Assembly (NCBI GenBank): GCA_002862785.1
Contig: PKDZ01000073.1
Coordinates: 1-64,000 of the forward strand
Direction of reading: 5' to 3'
Length of the DNA: 64,000 nucleotides
Source of the DNA: Flavobacteriales bacterium
GTDB lineage: Bacteria; Bacteroidota; Bacteroidia; Flavobacteriales_D; Sanyastnellaceae
Under the pieces are notes generated by a model. It worked only from the letters and a program-made list of their open reading frames with translations. It had not been told where the DNA came from and ran no database searches. How positions within the stretch are numbered: position 1 is the stretch's first letter; every line of letters starts with the position of its first letter. The position numbers and the translations under genes are program-made. Of this stretch, positions 27,126-37,568 are shown in pieces.

Positions 27126-28117
27126 GACGATGCGAGGTGTTGGCGGTTGACGGGCACCTTGGCGAGCTCCGCACCGAGGAAGTCGGCGATGGCGCGCATG
27201 CCCTGGCGCTCGTTGCCCAGACGGGCTTCGGCCTCCGCATTGTAATTGGTGTTGATGTTGACGTCGTAGAAATGGAGCCTTCCCTCGGCATCGGGTGACG
27301 CCTCCATCGCCGCGACTTCCATACCGGAATCGGCAAGGAACGCGAGGCACCGGTCCACATCGGCGGGTTCATGGTTGGCAAGCACCTCAAACTTGGCGCG
27401 TCCATCGGCTGGGCAGAACGTACTGCCCACCTGGCAGGCATCGGACGGACACAGGTCAAAGCCGCCGCCCGTGTCGATACTGACGGTGTAGTAATGCCGC
27501 CCTCCGATGAATTCGAGCCGCAGGACCCGACCGTCCGCTGGCTTGGCGTAATCCTGAAGGACCACCGTACCGTCGAGGGTGTAGTCGCCAAACGACGTCG
27601 CCACACGATCGACATCCGATGCGTTGCGCACGAGGGTCACGCCGGTGCCCTTGCCGCCCCGGTTGGGCTTGACGATGAAGGGCCGGTCCCACCGGGAAGC
27701 CGCCCGACGGAAGGCGTCTGCCCCTGTGGCCGCAACGGTGCGCGGGGTCGACAGACCATGGTCGCGCAGGGCGATCATTTGTTCGACCTTGCTCACCTCC
27801 AGCGCGGTCGCCTTGCGGTTGTTGACCACCCGACGACCGTGGGATTCGAGCCAGGCCATCACGCCCCGCGTCGCCTCCCACGCGAACCGGTGGTCCCGCG
27901 TGTGGCTGCTGGCGCTCATGCGATTGTAGAAGACGCCCTCCGGCGGCACCGAGGACAGGTCGATCTCGGCATCGTCGATGAACCACTCCCGATAGGAAAG
28001 GCCCCGGAGCTCGAGTTGGGCGATGAGGGGTTCCACCCACACGCTGTTTTCGTGGAGGATGTGGATGGCCGGTCGTGTATCGAGAGAAGCGGAGAGCGGG
28101 GAAAAGGGGGAAATCAT
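27122..28117 (-). CDS. RimK-like ATP-grasp ligase
   Basis: 331 residues. An N-terminal pre-ATP-grasp region (AIHILHENSVWVEPLIAQLE, FYNRMSASSHTRDH) is followed by the ATP-grasp fold: RPFIVKPNRGGKGTGVTLV binds ATP phosphates and HFYDVNINTNYNAEAEARLG holds the metal ligands. Such enzymes join a carboxylate to an amine through an acyl phosphate (RimK, glutathione synthetase and relatives). The substrates are unknown. It is the first gene after the leader peptide and terminator and is coupled to the FAD oxidase. TTG at 28123 is an alternative start, but ATG 28117 is preferred. Confidence 0.85.
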   Translation of the reverse strand: MISPFSPLSASLDTRPAIHILHENSVWVEPLIAQLELRGLSYREWFIDDAEIDLSSVPPEGVFYNRMSASSHTRDHRFAWEATRGVMAWLESHGRRVVNNRKATALEVSKVEQMIALRDHGLSTPRTVAATGADAFRRAASRWDRPFIVKPNRGGKGTGVTLVRNASDVDRVATSFGDYTLDGTVVLQDYAKPADGRVLRLEFIGGRHYYTVSIDTGGGFDLCPSDACQVGSTFCPADGRAKFEVLANHEPADVDRCLAFLADSGMEVAAMEASPDAEGRLHFYDVNINTNYNAEAEARLGNERQGMRAIADFLGAELAKVPVNRQHLASS

Positions 28118-28140
28118 GGTCAAGTGAAATGAGGGAGAAC

Positions 28141-28165
28141 AAAAAGCCCGGCTGGAAGGCCGGGC
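28141..28165 (-). terminator. Intrinsic terminator acting as attenuator
   Basis: On the minus strand GCCCGGC (28165-28159), a 6-nt loop and GCCGGGC (28152-28146) form a perfect 7-bp GC stem followed by TTTTT (28145-28141). It lies 33 nt after the leader-peptide stop and 23 nt before the ATP-grasp start, in the same orientation. It therefore sits inside the 5' leader rather than at an operon end. Confidence 0.85.
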
Positions 28166-28198
28166 GCAATACGATCAAGGAGAATGTTTCAATGGAAA

Positions 28199-28270
28199 TC
28201 AGCCAACATGACGGTACCGTGCCCGGGGAGCCGGACAACAGAAACAACAACATGTGGCGAACGCATTCAT
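28199..28270 (-). CDS. Cysteine-rich attenuator leader peptide
   Basis: A 23-codon ORF running from ATG (28270) to TGA (28199). Codons 7-12 read TGT TGT TGT TTC TGT TGT, giving CCCFCC. The last Cys codon begins the 5' arm of hairpin 1 (TGTCCGG, 28237-28231), which pairs with CCGGGCA (28226-28220). CCGGGC can instead pair with GCCCGG (28165-28160), the 5' arm of the terminator. A ribosome stalled on Cys codons would cover the first arm and favour the antiterminator pairing. A ribosome that reaches the stop would cover the second segment and let the terminator form. This is the classical amino-acid attenuation layout. The peptide is not expected to have a function of its own. Confidence 0.8.
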   Translation of the reverse strand: MNAFATCCCFCCPAPRARYRHVG

Positions 28271-28274
28271 ACCT

Positions 28275-28307
28275 GTAATATAGGAATAAAATCGGGTGAT
28301 ATCAAAA
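28275..28307 (-). promoter_or_regulatory. Promoter of the leader peptide/ATP-grasp/FAD oxidase operon
   Basis: TTTTG (28307-28303), 20 nt, then TATATTAC (28282-28275) fits the Bacteroidota -33/-7 architecture, with the last two bases of the -7 element off consensus. It ends 4 nt before the leader ATG and begins 11 nt after the priA stop, in locally AT-rich DNA. Confidence 0.6.
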
Positions 28308-28317
28308 TTTGACCTTG

Positions 28318-30768
28318 TCAATAAGGGTCTACATCGACAATGACCCGAATGGACTTATACTCCTCCACTGACCGGAAGGCCTCGATGTCCTCCCTCATCA
28401 AGGCCTTCACCTCACCGGGTGACGCCTCCCGCTCAAACTTCAGCAGGATGTGCCGGTGGTACTGGTCGTTGATGCGCGGAATCTGCGGTTCCTCGGGCCC
28501 GACCACCCTTCCACCGAACCGGCTACGCAGGCGACCAGCGAGGGCCGAAGCCCCATGGCGCACCTTGTGGGGATCACGATGGCGCAACACCAAGCGGATG
28601 AGCCTGACGACCGGCGGATACTGAAAGGTGTGCCGCTCCTGCATCTCGGCCTTGGCCATGGAGACCGCATCGTGGCGGACCACATGCGTGAACACCCAGT
28701 GCTCGGGATCGAAGGTCTGTATCAAGACGCGGCCCTGGTCCTCCCTCCTTCCGGCTCGGCCCGCCACCTGCGTCAGCAACTGGAAGGTCCGTTCGAGCGC
28801 TCGGAAATCCGGATGGTGCAGCATCCGGTCGGCCTGCAAGATGCCGACCAGGCCCACGTGCTCGAAATCGAGTCCCTTGGTGACCATCTGGGTCCCGACC
28901 AGCACCTGGACTTCGCCAGTCTCGAACGCCTGAATGATCCGCTCGTGTCCCGTCCGGGTGCGTGTCGTGTCGAGGTCCATCCGCGCCGCCTTGACTTGCG
29001 GAAAATGGGTGGCGATTTCTTCCTCGATGCGCTCGGTGCCAATGCCCTTGGACTCCACCTCCTCACTTCCGCACCGGGGGCAGATCCGCGGTTCCGACTC
29101 CCGGTAGCCACAGTAGTGACAGTGCAGGTCCTTGAGGTATTTGTGGTAGGTCAAGGACACATCACACCGCGCACATTCTGGAACCCAGCCGCAGGTCCGG
29201 CATTGATGCACGGGGGCGTATCCGCGCCGGTTCTGGAACAGGATGACCTGGCGTCCGGCCTCCAGCGTCTCTCCGATGGCCTCGAGGAGGGTCCGGCTGA
29301 AGTGCCCTTCCATCCGGCGTTGCTTGTGGGCCTTTCGCAAATCCACCAGCTCAACGGTTGGCAGCGAGGTTCCACCAAAGCGTTCCTTGAGCGGCACAAA
29401 CACCGCCCGGTCCTGGCCCACGGCCCAGCGGGCTTCAAGTGACGGCGTGGCCGAGCCGAGGAGCACCTGCGCTCCATGAAGGTGACCGAGCATCGCCGCT
29501 GCATCCCGGGCCTGATAGCGAGGGGCCGGATCCTGTTGCTTGTAGCTGGGGTCGTGCTCCTCATCCACAACGATGAGCCCGAGGTTGCGGAACGGAAGAA
29601 ATACAGCGCTCCTCGCCCCAACGAGCAGGCGCCCCTTGCCCTTTTCCTCGGCCACGCGGCGGAAGGTGGTGGTGCGCTCCCGGGGCGTAAATCGGCTGTG
29701 GTAGACCTCGAGCCGGTCTCCGAAGAAGCGACGAAGCCGAACGATCAACTGGGTGGTCAAGGCAATCTCCGGCACGAGGAAAAGGGCGTCGCGTCCGGAG
29801 GTCAATGCGTCGTGGATGAGGTGCGTGTACACCTCGGTCTTCCCAGAACCAGTGACCCCTTCGAGGAGGACCAGCCCCTTCTCCTCCATGCCCAGCCTGA
29901 TGGCGTCGAGGGCGGTCTGCTGCGCCGGGCTCAAGGCCGCGAGGGGAAGCTCCTTCGACTCGCTCCCGCTCATCCAGGGATCCTGCTTGAACAGGAACAC
30001 CAATCCCTTTTCAACCAGCCGTTTAAAGAGGGCGCCATCGAGATCGCGTCGGCGAACCAGTTCCGCCACTGGAACCCCTGTGGCCTTGCGGTCTTCGTCG
30101 AGCAGGGCCATCATCGCCCGCGATTGGGCAGGCGCCCGGGCATCCAATGCATCCAGCTGATCTCCGAGCCAACCCTCATCGGCCACCGCCCGCTCCGAGA
30201 GCCGCACCATGGACACGACCTTTCGACCGGGACCGCTCTTCATCTCCTCATTGGACAGAATCCACCCCGTTTCGACCAGCCTGCGGAGGACGGGCGCCGG
30301 GTCTTTGACACCCAGCAGATCGCCGACCTCACGGAAGGTCATCGCCCCCCTCAACCGAAGGGCCTCCACCACCTGGAATTCCCGGTCCTCCAGTCCGGAG
30401 TCGTCGCGTTCCCCGGCGTCCGGTGCCGGCTGGAGCTTGGTTTCGCTCGCGAGTCGCATCCCCGCCGGCAGGGCGGCAAGGGCCACCTCTCCTGGAGAAC
30501 AACAATAATGTCCCGCCATCCAATCCCAGAAGCGAAGCGTCGTCTCAGAGAGAATGGGCTCGGCATCCAACAGGCTCACGAAGGCCTCGGTGCGGTGACC
30601 CGGAGCTTGCCCGTGCACGCCACGGACGACAGCCGTGTGCAGCCGCTTTCCGCGGAGCGGAACGATGACCCGGCTTCCCACTTCCACACGACCGATCTGC
30701 TCCGGCGGAACGGAATAAGTCAGCAGCCCGGGGAGCGCGAGGGGAAGGATGACGTCGACGTACTGCAC
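28318..30768 (-). CDS. priA: Primosomal replication restart helicase PriA
   Basis: 816 residues from the GTG at 30768. The N-terminal 3'BD domain (QYVDVILPLALPGLLTYSVP) recognises fork ends. Helicase motifs include Walker A GVTGSGKTEVY, Walker B VVDEEHD and GSATPSLEA. Two zinc-binding groups of four cysteines follow (CRTCGWVPECARC and CHYCGYRESEPRICPRCG). PriA reloads the replisome at stalled forks. A longer form from TTG 30816 is possible, but the -7 element TACTTTCG at 30782-30775 lies within that extension and ends 6 nt before the GTG, which favours the shorter start. Confidence 0.93.
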   Translation of the reverse strand: MQYVDVILPLALPGLLTYSVPPEQIGRVEVGSRVIVPLRGKRLHTAVVRGVHGQAPGHRTEAFVSLLDAEPILSETTLRFWDWMAGHYCCSPGEVALAALPAGMRLASETKLQPAPDAGERDDSGLEDREFQVVEALRLRGAMTFREVGDLLGVKDPAPVLRRLVETGWILSNEEMKSGPGRKVVSMVRLSERAVADEGWLGDQLDALDARAPAQSRAMMALLDEDRKATGVPVAELVRRRDLDGALFKRLVEKGLVFLFKQDPWMSGSESKELPLAALSPAQQTALDAIRLGMEEKGLVLLEGVTGSGKTEVYTHLIHDALTSGRDALFLVPEIALTTQLIVRLRRFFGDRLEVYHSRFTPRERTTTFRRVAEEKGKGRLLVGARSAVFLPFRNLGLIVVDEEHDPSYKQQDPAPRYQARDAAAMLGHLHGAQVLLGSATPSLEARWAVGQDRAVFVPLKERFGGTSLPTVELVDLRKAHKQRRMEGHFSRTLLEAIGETLEAGRQVILFQNRRGYAPVHQCRTCGWVPECARCDVSLTYHKYLKDLHCHYCGYRESEPRICPRCGSEEVESKGIGTERIEEEIATHFPQVKAARMDLDTTRTRTGHERIIQAFETGEVQVLVGTQMVTKGLDFEHVGLVGILQADRMLHHPDFRALERTFQLLTQVAGRAGRREDQGRVLIQTFDPEHWVFTHVVRHDAVSMAKAEMQERHTFQYPPVVRLIRLVLRHRDPHKVRHGASALAGRLRSRFGGRVVGPEEPQIPRINDQYHRHILLKFEREASPGEVKALMREDIEAFRSVEEYKSIRVIVDVDPY

Positions 30769-30774
30769 GAGAAG

Positions 30775-30782
30775 CGAAAGTA
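30775..30782 (-). promoter_or_regulatory. -7 promoter element (TACTTTCG) for priA
   Basis: One mismatch to TAnnTTTG, ending 6 nt before the GTG start. A TTG 18 nt upstream could be the -33 box. Confidence 0.5.
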
Positions 30783-30854
30783 CCTTAGTCGAGTTCCCTG
30801 CAAGGCCATCGGTCAACCCGTGAACCCCGTGGACACATTTCCGGTTGTCTTCCC

Positions 30855-31325
30855 ATGCATCACCTCAACGTCGGCGATCCTGCCCCCGCCTTTTCCGCCC
30901 TCGACCAGAACGACAAGACCCACACCCTCGAAGACTACAAGGGAAAAAAGGTCGTCCTCTATTTCTACCCCAAGGACAACACCTCAGGCTGCACGAACCA
31001 GGCCTGCAGCCTGCGGGACGGCATGGCCGACCTCCAGGCCGCCGGCATCACGGTGCTCGGGGTGAGCATCAACCACGCCGCTTCCCACCGGAAGTTCATC
31101 GACAAATTCGAGTTGCCCTTCGACCTCCTGGTGGACGAGGACCACAGCCTGCAAGATCTCTACGGGGTGTGGGGACTGAAGAAATTCATGGGCCGCGAGT
31201 ACGACGGAACGCACCGCACCACCTTCTGCATTGACGGGGACGGCACCATCGCCGCCATCATCCGGAAGCCAAAGGTCAAGGAGCATGCCGCAGAGGTGCT
31301 CGCCGCCTTCGGGGATGAAAGTTGA
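30855..31325 (+). CDS. bcp: Thioredoxin-dependent peroxiredoxin, BCP/PrxQ type
   Basis: 156 residues. [16 protein letters not shown] opens the fold; [20 protein letters not shown] holds the peroxidatic Cys (in SGCTNQAC) and the second Cys five residues later that acts as resolving Cys in PrxQ enzymes. It reduces peroxides with electrons from thioredoxin. It is divergent from priA. Confidence 0.93.
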   Translation: MHHLNVGDPAPAFSALDQNDKTHTLEDYKGKKVVLYFYPKDNTSGCTNQACSLRDGMADLQAAGITVLGVSINHAASHRKFIDKFELPFDLLVDEDHSLQDLYGVWGLKKFMGREYDGTHRTTFCIDGDGTIAAIIRKPKVKEHAAEVLAAFGDES

Positions 31326-31413
31326 CCCCGCGTTCACAAAAACCGGGCACAACGTAAATCCCTTACGGAGCGGGTCTTCTACTTTGCTCTCGCTTCATTC
31401 GAAAACCACCGAC

Positions 31414-32445
31414 ATGGCTGCAGACAACAAGGAAAAGCTCAAGGCGCTCCAACTCACCCTGGACCGCATCGACAAAACATACGGAAAGGGCACCGTGATG
31501 AAACTCGGCGATGAGGCCGTGGAGAAGGTGGACGCCATCTCCTCGGGATCCATCTCCCTCGACATCGCCCTCGGAGTGGGCGGATTCCCTCGAGGACGGG
31601 TCGTGGAAATCTACGGGCCGGAGAGCTCGGGAAAGACCACCCTCGCCACCCACGCCATCGCCGAAGCCCAGAAGGCCGGCGGCATCTGCGCCTTCATCGA
31701 CGCAGAACACGCGTTTGACAAGTACTACGCCGAGAAATTGGGCGTCGACACCGAGAACCTCCTCATCTCCCAGCCAGACAACGGAGAGCAGGCCCTCGAA
31801 ATCGCCGACAACCTCATCCGGTCGGGCGCCATCGACCTCATCGTGATTGACTCCGTGGCGGCTTTGACCCCGCGAGCCGAGATTGAAGGAGAGATGGGCG
31901 ACACGGCCGTCGGACTGCAGGCCCGCCTCATGTCGAAGGCCCTGCGCAAGCTCACTTCCACCATCAACAAGACGGGATGCTGTTGCGTGTTCATCAACCA
32001 GCTTCGCGAGAAAATTGGGGTGATGTTCGGCAACCCAGAGACGACCACGGGTGGAAACGCCCTCAAATTCTACTCCTCGGTCCGGATTGACATCCGCCGC
32101 AGCAGCCAAATCAAGGATGGTGATGTGGTGATGGGCAACAGGACCAAGGTCAAGATTGTCAAGAACAAAGTGGCCCCTCCCTTCCGCCGTGCGGAGTTCG
32201 ATATCATGTATGGCAAGGGCATCTCCAAGGTCGGTGAGATCATCGACCTCGGTGTGGACCTCGGCATCGTGAAGAAGTCCGGCTCCTGGTTCAGCTATGG
32301 CGAGACCCGCCTCGGCCAGGGTCGCGACGCCGTCAAGAACCTGCTCGAGGACAACCCGGAGCTCATGGAAGAGCTCGAAATCGGCATCAAGGCCGCCCTC
32401 AACGACGAGGTGGCAGAAGAGACGGTCGAGCAGGCCGAAGCCTGA
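31414..32445 (+). CDS. recA: Recombinase RecA
   Basis: 343 residues, near-universal RecA sequence: Walker [29 protein letters not shown] (Asp-Lys-Tyr at the usual Ala-Leu position), Walker [11 protein letters not shown], and loop L2 region [16 protein letters not shown]. It drives homologous recombination and LexA-type SOS signalling. The start is ATG 31414; in-frame upstream codons overlap the bcp 3' end. A TACTTTG element 27 nt upstream may be its promoter. The stop overlaps the start of the TPR gene (TGATG). Confidence 0.97.
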   Translation: MAADNKEKLKALQLTLDRIDKTYGKGTVMKLGDEAVEKVDAISSGSISLDIALGVGGFPRGRVVEIYGPESSGKTTLATHAIAEAQKAGGICAFIDAEHAFDKYYAEKLGVDTENLLISQPDNGEQALEIADNLIRSGAIDLIVIDSVAALTPRAEIEGEMGDTAVGLQARLMSKALRKLTSTINKTGCCCVFINQLREKIGVMFGNPETTTGGNALKFYSSVRIDIRRSSQIKDGDVVMGNRTKVKIVKNKVAPPFRRAEFDIMYGKGISKVGEIIDLGVDLGIVKKSGSWFSYGETRLGQGRDAVKNLLEDNPELMEELEIGIKAALNDEVAEETVEQAEA

Positions 32446-33461
32446 TGACCCAATTTCAGGTCGGACTGCTCACGGTCTTGGCCCTCTGCACGGGATGTGG
32501 CGCCCAGGCTCCGGATACGGAGTCGGGCGTCGTCATTCAGGATTCCCTGTCGTGGCTCAACGCGCGCATCCTCGAGGCCCCAATGAATCCTGATCGCTAC
32601 GCGGACCGGGCTGCATTCCACCTGCGCCGTGGCGAACTCGGAAAAGCGATGGACGATCTCGCCCTCGTCGTTCAGGCCGATTCCACGCGACTCGACGCCC
32701 GACAAACCTTGGGTGAGCTTCGGTTCGGAGTACAGGATTTCGAAGGGGCTGTGCGTGAATGGGAAGGTGCCCTCAGGGTGGATGGCCGATATGCGCCAGC
32801 TTTGCTTTCCCTTGCCAAGGTGGATGTGCTGCTTCGGTCCTACGACCCGGCGCTCAAGCGGATCAATGCCGCCCTACAAGCGGACGACCGGTTGGATGAG
32901 GCCTATTTCCTCAAGGGAAGGTTGTACCTCGAGACCGGCGACACCGTGAAGGCGGCGAGTTCCTTCCAGACGGCGGTCGAAGTGAACCCAGACCGGTACG
33001 AAGCGTTCATCCAATTGGGCCTGCTCTATGCGGCGGCGCATGACGACCTCGCATTGGAGTACTTCCGGACCGCCAGGTCGCTCCGTCCCAACAGCATCGA
33101 AGCCCTGTACGACGAGGCCATTTTTCTTCAGGAACACGCAGGCCAGGACACTTCGCGATACGGAGCGGCCCTCGATCTCTACGACCGCATCCTCGCGCTC
33201 GACCGTTCCAATGCTTCGGCTGCCTTCAACAAGGGATTCGTTTTCCTCGAGTACATGGCGGACTACGGAAATGCGGAGCGCTGGTTCGACGAGGCCATCG
33301 CCCTGCTGCCCCGCTATCATCAGGCCCACTACAACCGGGGGCTGGCCATCGAGAGCCAAGGCCGGAGCGCCGAAGCGCTCGAGGCCTACGATGCTGCCCT
33401 CGCCATCGACCCGGCCTACACGCCGGCGGCCATCGCCAAGGGCCGCGTGCTCGGCCGCTGA
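32445..33461 (+). CDS. TPR-repeat lipoprotein
   Basis: 338 residues with a lipoprotein signal (VGLLTVLALCTGC). At least seven tetratricopeptide repeats follow, for example DRYADRAAFHLRRGELGKAM, RYEAFIQLGLLYAAAHDDLA and YHQAHYNRGLAIESQGRSAE. It is probably a periplasmic or outer-membrane-anchored scaffold. Its start overlaps the recA stop by one base, an odd operon partner that may only reflect compaction. A strong bidirectional terminator follows. Confidence 0.82.
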   Translation: MTQFQVGLLTVLALCTGCGAQAPDTESGVVIQDSLSWLNARILEAPMNPDRYADRAAFHLRRGELGKAMDDLALVVQADSTRLDARQTLGELRFGVQDFEGAVREWEGALRVDGRYAPALLSLAKVDVLLRSYDPALKRINAALQADDRLDEAYFLKGRLYLETGDTVKAASSFQTAVEVNPDRYEAFIQLGLLYAAAHDDLALEYFRTARSLRPNSIEALYDEAIFLQEHAGQDTSRYGAALDLYDRILALDRSNASAAFNKGFVFLEYMADYGNAERWFDEAIALLPRYHQAHYNRGLAIESQGRSAEALEAYDAALAIDPAYTPAAIAKGRVLGR

Positions 33462-33482
33462 TCTCGAAACCGACTGGACATG

Positions 33483-33511
33483 AAAAAGCCGGCTCAAGGG
33501 CCGGCTTTTTT
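33483..33511. terminator. Bidirectional intrinsic terminator
   Basis: AAAAA, a GCCGGC stem, the loop TCAAGG, the matching GCCGGC arm and TTTTTT. It lies between the convergent TPR gene and rplT and can serve both strands. Confidence 0.92.
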
Positions 33512-33530
33512 CATGGGGCGAACGTGGTGA

Positions 33531-33875
33531 TCACTTCACCTGGTCCACCACGGCCTTGAAGGCGGCGGGGTGGTTCAACGCGAGGTCGGCGAGGACCTTG
33601 CGGTTCAGTTCGATGCCGGCCTTGTGGCACTGGCCCATGAACTGGGAGTAGCTCATGCCGTGCTGGCGGGCACCGGCGTTGATGCGCGTGATCCACAGGG
33701 AGCGGAACTGACGCTTCTTGAGCTTGCGACCGACGTAGGCGTAGGTCAGGCCCTTCTCCACCGCATTTTTGGCGACGGTCCAGACGTTCTTGCGGGCACC
33801 GTAGTACCCTTTGGCCATTTTCAGGACTTTCTTCCGACGCGCTCGGCTGGCGACGGCGTTGTTTGAACGAGGCAT
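33531..33875 (-). CDS. rplT: 50S ribosomal protein L20
   Basis: 114 residues with the classic L20 start [19 protein letters not shown] and [20 protein letters not shown]. It is an assembly protein of the large subunit. It is the last gene of thrS-infC-rpmI-rplT and ends at the bidirectional terminator. Confidence 0.97.
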   Translation of the reverse strand: MPRSNNAVASRARRKKVLKMAKGYYGARKNVWTVAKNAVEKGLTYAYVGRKLKKRQFRSLWITRINAGARQHGMSYSQFMGQCHKAGIELNRKVLADLALNHPAAFKAVVDQVK

Positions 33876-33949
33876 GTTCTATAGGATTTGGCGGACAGCG
33901 TCCCGCTCAGGCGGGCTCTTGGGGGCTGGACGCCGGTTTGGGTTCAGTG

Positions 33950-34144
33950 TCAGATGCCTAACTGGGTCTTGATGTTCGGCGTGTCCGCCTTGCTCACCAA
34001 GCCCGTCTGGGTCAGGTTGCGCTTCTGCTTGGTCCCCTTCTTGGTCAGAATGTGGGACTTGAAGGCGTGCTTGCGCTTGAGCTTCCCCGTGCCGGTCACG
34101 GTGAACCGCTTCTTCGCGCTGCTCTTGGTCTTCATCTTCGGCAT
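33950..34144 (-). CDS. rpmI: 50S ribosomal protein L35
   Basis: 64 residues, [20 protein letters not shown] onwards, the normal L35 length. An in-frame ATG nine bases upstream (34153) would add three residues not seen in the family, so 34144 is chosen. It lies between infC and rplT. Confidence 0.96.
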   Translation of the reverse strand: MPKMKTKSSAKKRFTVTGTGKLKRKHAFKSHILTKKGTKQKRNLTQTGLVSKADTPNIKTQLGI

Positions 34145-34187
34145 GTCGTCCATATATGGTGGTTCGGGCTGAGGCCCTCCCCGGGAT

Positions 34188-34742
34188 TTACTTTTTCGGT
34201 CGGAGCGTGATGAACATCCGCTTTCCTTCCAGTTTCGGCATCAGCTCCACCGTGCCCACGTCCTCCAGCTCCTGCGCGAAACGCAGCAACAGGATTTCTC
34301 CCCGCTCCTTGAAGACGATGCTCCTTCCGCGGAAGAAGACGTGCGCCTTGAGCTTGTTGCCCTCCTCGAGGAACTTGCGGGCGTGCTTGACCTTGAAGTT
34401 GAAGTCGTGGTCGTCCGTGTTCGGACCGAAACGAATCTCCTTCTGGGTCACCTTGGCCTGATTGGCCTTGATTTCCTTCTGCTTTTTCTTCTGGTCGTAC
34501 AGGAATTTCTGGTAATTCAGAATCCTGCAGACCGGAGGATCCGCTTTCGGGGAAATCTCCACAAGGTCCAGTTCCTGCTCCTCAGCCATCTTGATGGCAT
34601 CATCCAATTCGACGATGTCGGCGTCTCCGACATTGTCTCCGACCAAACGCACTTTGGACGCCCGGATTTCCCGATTCGTCTTGTGCGGATTCTTTTTGAT
34701 TACCCGGGCGGGGCCGCGGGATCGTCTGCGTCGAATAGCGAT
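34188..34742 (-). CDS. infC: Translation initiation factor IF-3, with AUC start codon
   Basis: 184 residues. The N-domain has [20 protein letters not shown] and [20 protein letters not shown]; the C-domain has [20 protein letters not shown] and [13 protein letters not shown]. No ATG or GTG is available at the 5' end. Flavobacterial IF-3 proteins commonly begin Met-Ala-Ile-Arg; here that position is ATC GCT ATT CGA, so ATC at 34742, 7 nt after the thrS stop, is the best start. TTG at 34766, inside thrS, is the alternative. A non-AUG start is known for infC in enterobacteria and allows IF-3 to repress its own translation. Confidence 0.92.
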   Translation of the reverse strand: MAIRRRRSRGPARVIKKNPHKTNREIRASKVRLVGDNVGDADIVELDDAIKMAEEQELDLVEISPKADPPVCRILNYQKFLYDQKKKQKEIKANQAKVTQKEIRFGPNTDDHDFNFKVKHARKFLEEGNKLKAHVFFRGRSIVFKERGEILLLRFAQELEDVGTVELMPKLEGKRMFITLRPKK

Positions 34743-34749
34743 GGTGCTA

Positions 34750-36711
<1,962 letters not shown>

Positions 36712-36728
36712 GCGTTCCGGATTCGGCG

Positions 36729-36736
36729 CAAAGATA
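36729..36736 (-). promoter_or_regulatory. -7 promoter element (TATCTTTG) for thrS operon
   Basis: An exact TAnnTTTG match 17 nt before the thrS ATG, giving a short leader of about 12 nt. Confidence 0.6.
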
Positions 36737-36881
36737 ATCCCCACCCTGCGGCCTGCCCCGATTTCCAAAGGATGCCAAAAGAGGGACCGCTGCGGGTGGA
36801 GCGCATACCGCAGGGCCGCCCTTCCACATTGTTATTCAGAAGGCCGGGATCGACCCGGTCCGAAACCCCAACCTGCAGCCC

Positions 36882-37568
36882 ATGAGACTCCATCCTGCCC
36901 TCCTCCTCACCCCCCTCGCCCTCGTCGCCCTCCCATTGCTTGCGGAGGCCGCCCCCCAGGACCTGAGGGACTTTGACGATTTCATCCACCACGTCCGATC
37001 CGAAGCCGAGTCCGGCGACCCCGAGCGCATCGCTGACTGCTTCGCCCCCCTCATCCTGACGGAGACCGACTGTGCTCCCGAGCCCTTCGGCGACGCCCTC
37101 GGCTACGATGCCCAGCGCTTCGGATGGAAGCAGCTCGGCCGTGACATCGCCCGCTACGCCGATGGGTTTGCCCTCGTCGATGCCGACGGGACCATGACCA
37201 ATCTCCACGCCCGAGCGGCCGGCAAACCGCACTACCTCGACATCCTCGGGAACCGCGTGAAGTTCCGCCGCGAGGCTGGCAGCGCCGGGGACATCATTGC
37301 GATGCTCGACACCGGCACCCTGCCCGGTCGCATCGACGAGACCCGCTGGACCGTGACGCGCGATGGCGTCCGGTGGACTCCTGTGGTGGCGCACTTGACC
37401 GGCATGGGCAAGGTCCGCGGATACATTGGAGAAGACTACGTGACGCAGTCCGATTCCAAGGGTGACCTGACGCTGACCGCACAATATGATGGACAGCGCT
37501 GGGTCCTCACGGGGTATGAGCGACACCGTCCGGAGCTCGCCGTCAAGAACGGTTCCCCCACGCCTTGA
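36882..37568 (+). CDS. Secreted protein of unknown function
   Basis: 228 residues with a signal peptide (ALLLTPLALVALPLLAEAAP). The mature part is mixed alpha/beta with LRDFDDFIHHVRSEAESGDP and RWTVTRDGVRWTPVVAHLTG, and resembles no family I recognise. The alternation of residues late in the protein suggests a small sandwich or SH3-like fold. The 3' end overlaps the convergent DUF4442 gene by 26 nt. The 170-nt gap upstream, shared with thrS, holds no further gene; a CCGGG/CCCGG inverted repeat lies at 36844-36858. Confidence 0.7.
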   Translation: MRLHPALLLTPLALVALPLLAEAAPQDLRDFDDFIHHVRSEAESGDPERIADCFAPLILTETDCAPEPFGDALGYDAQRFGWKQLGRDIARYADGFALVDADGTMTNLHARAAGKPHYLDILGNRVKFRREAGSAGDIIAMLDTGTLPGRIDETRWTVTRDGVRWTPVVAHLTGMGKVRGYIGEDYVTQSDSKGDLTLTAQYDGQRWVLTGYERHRPELAVKNGSPTP

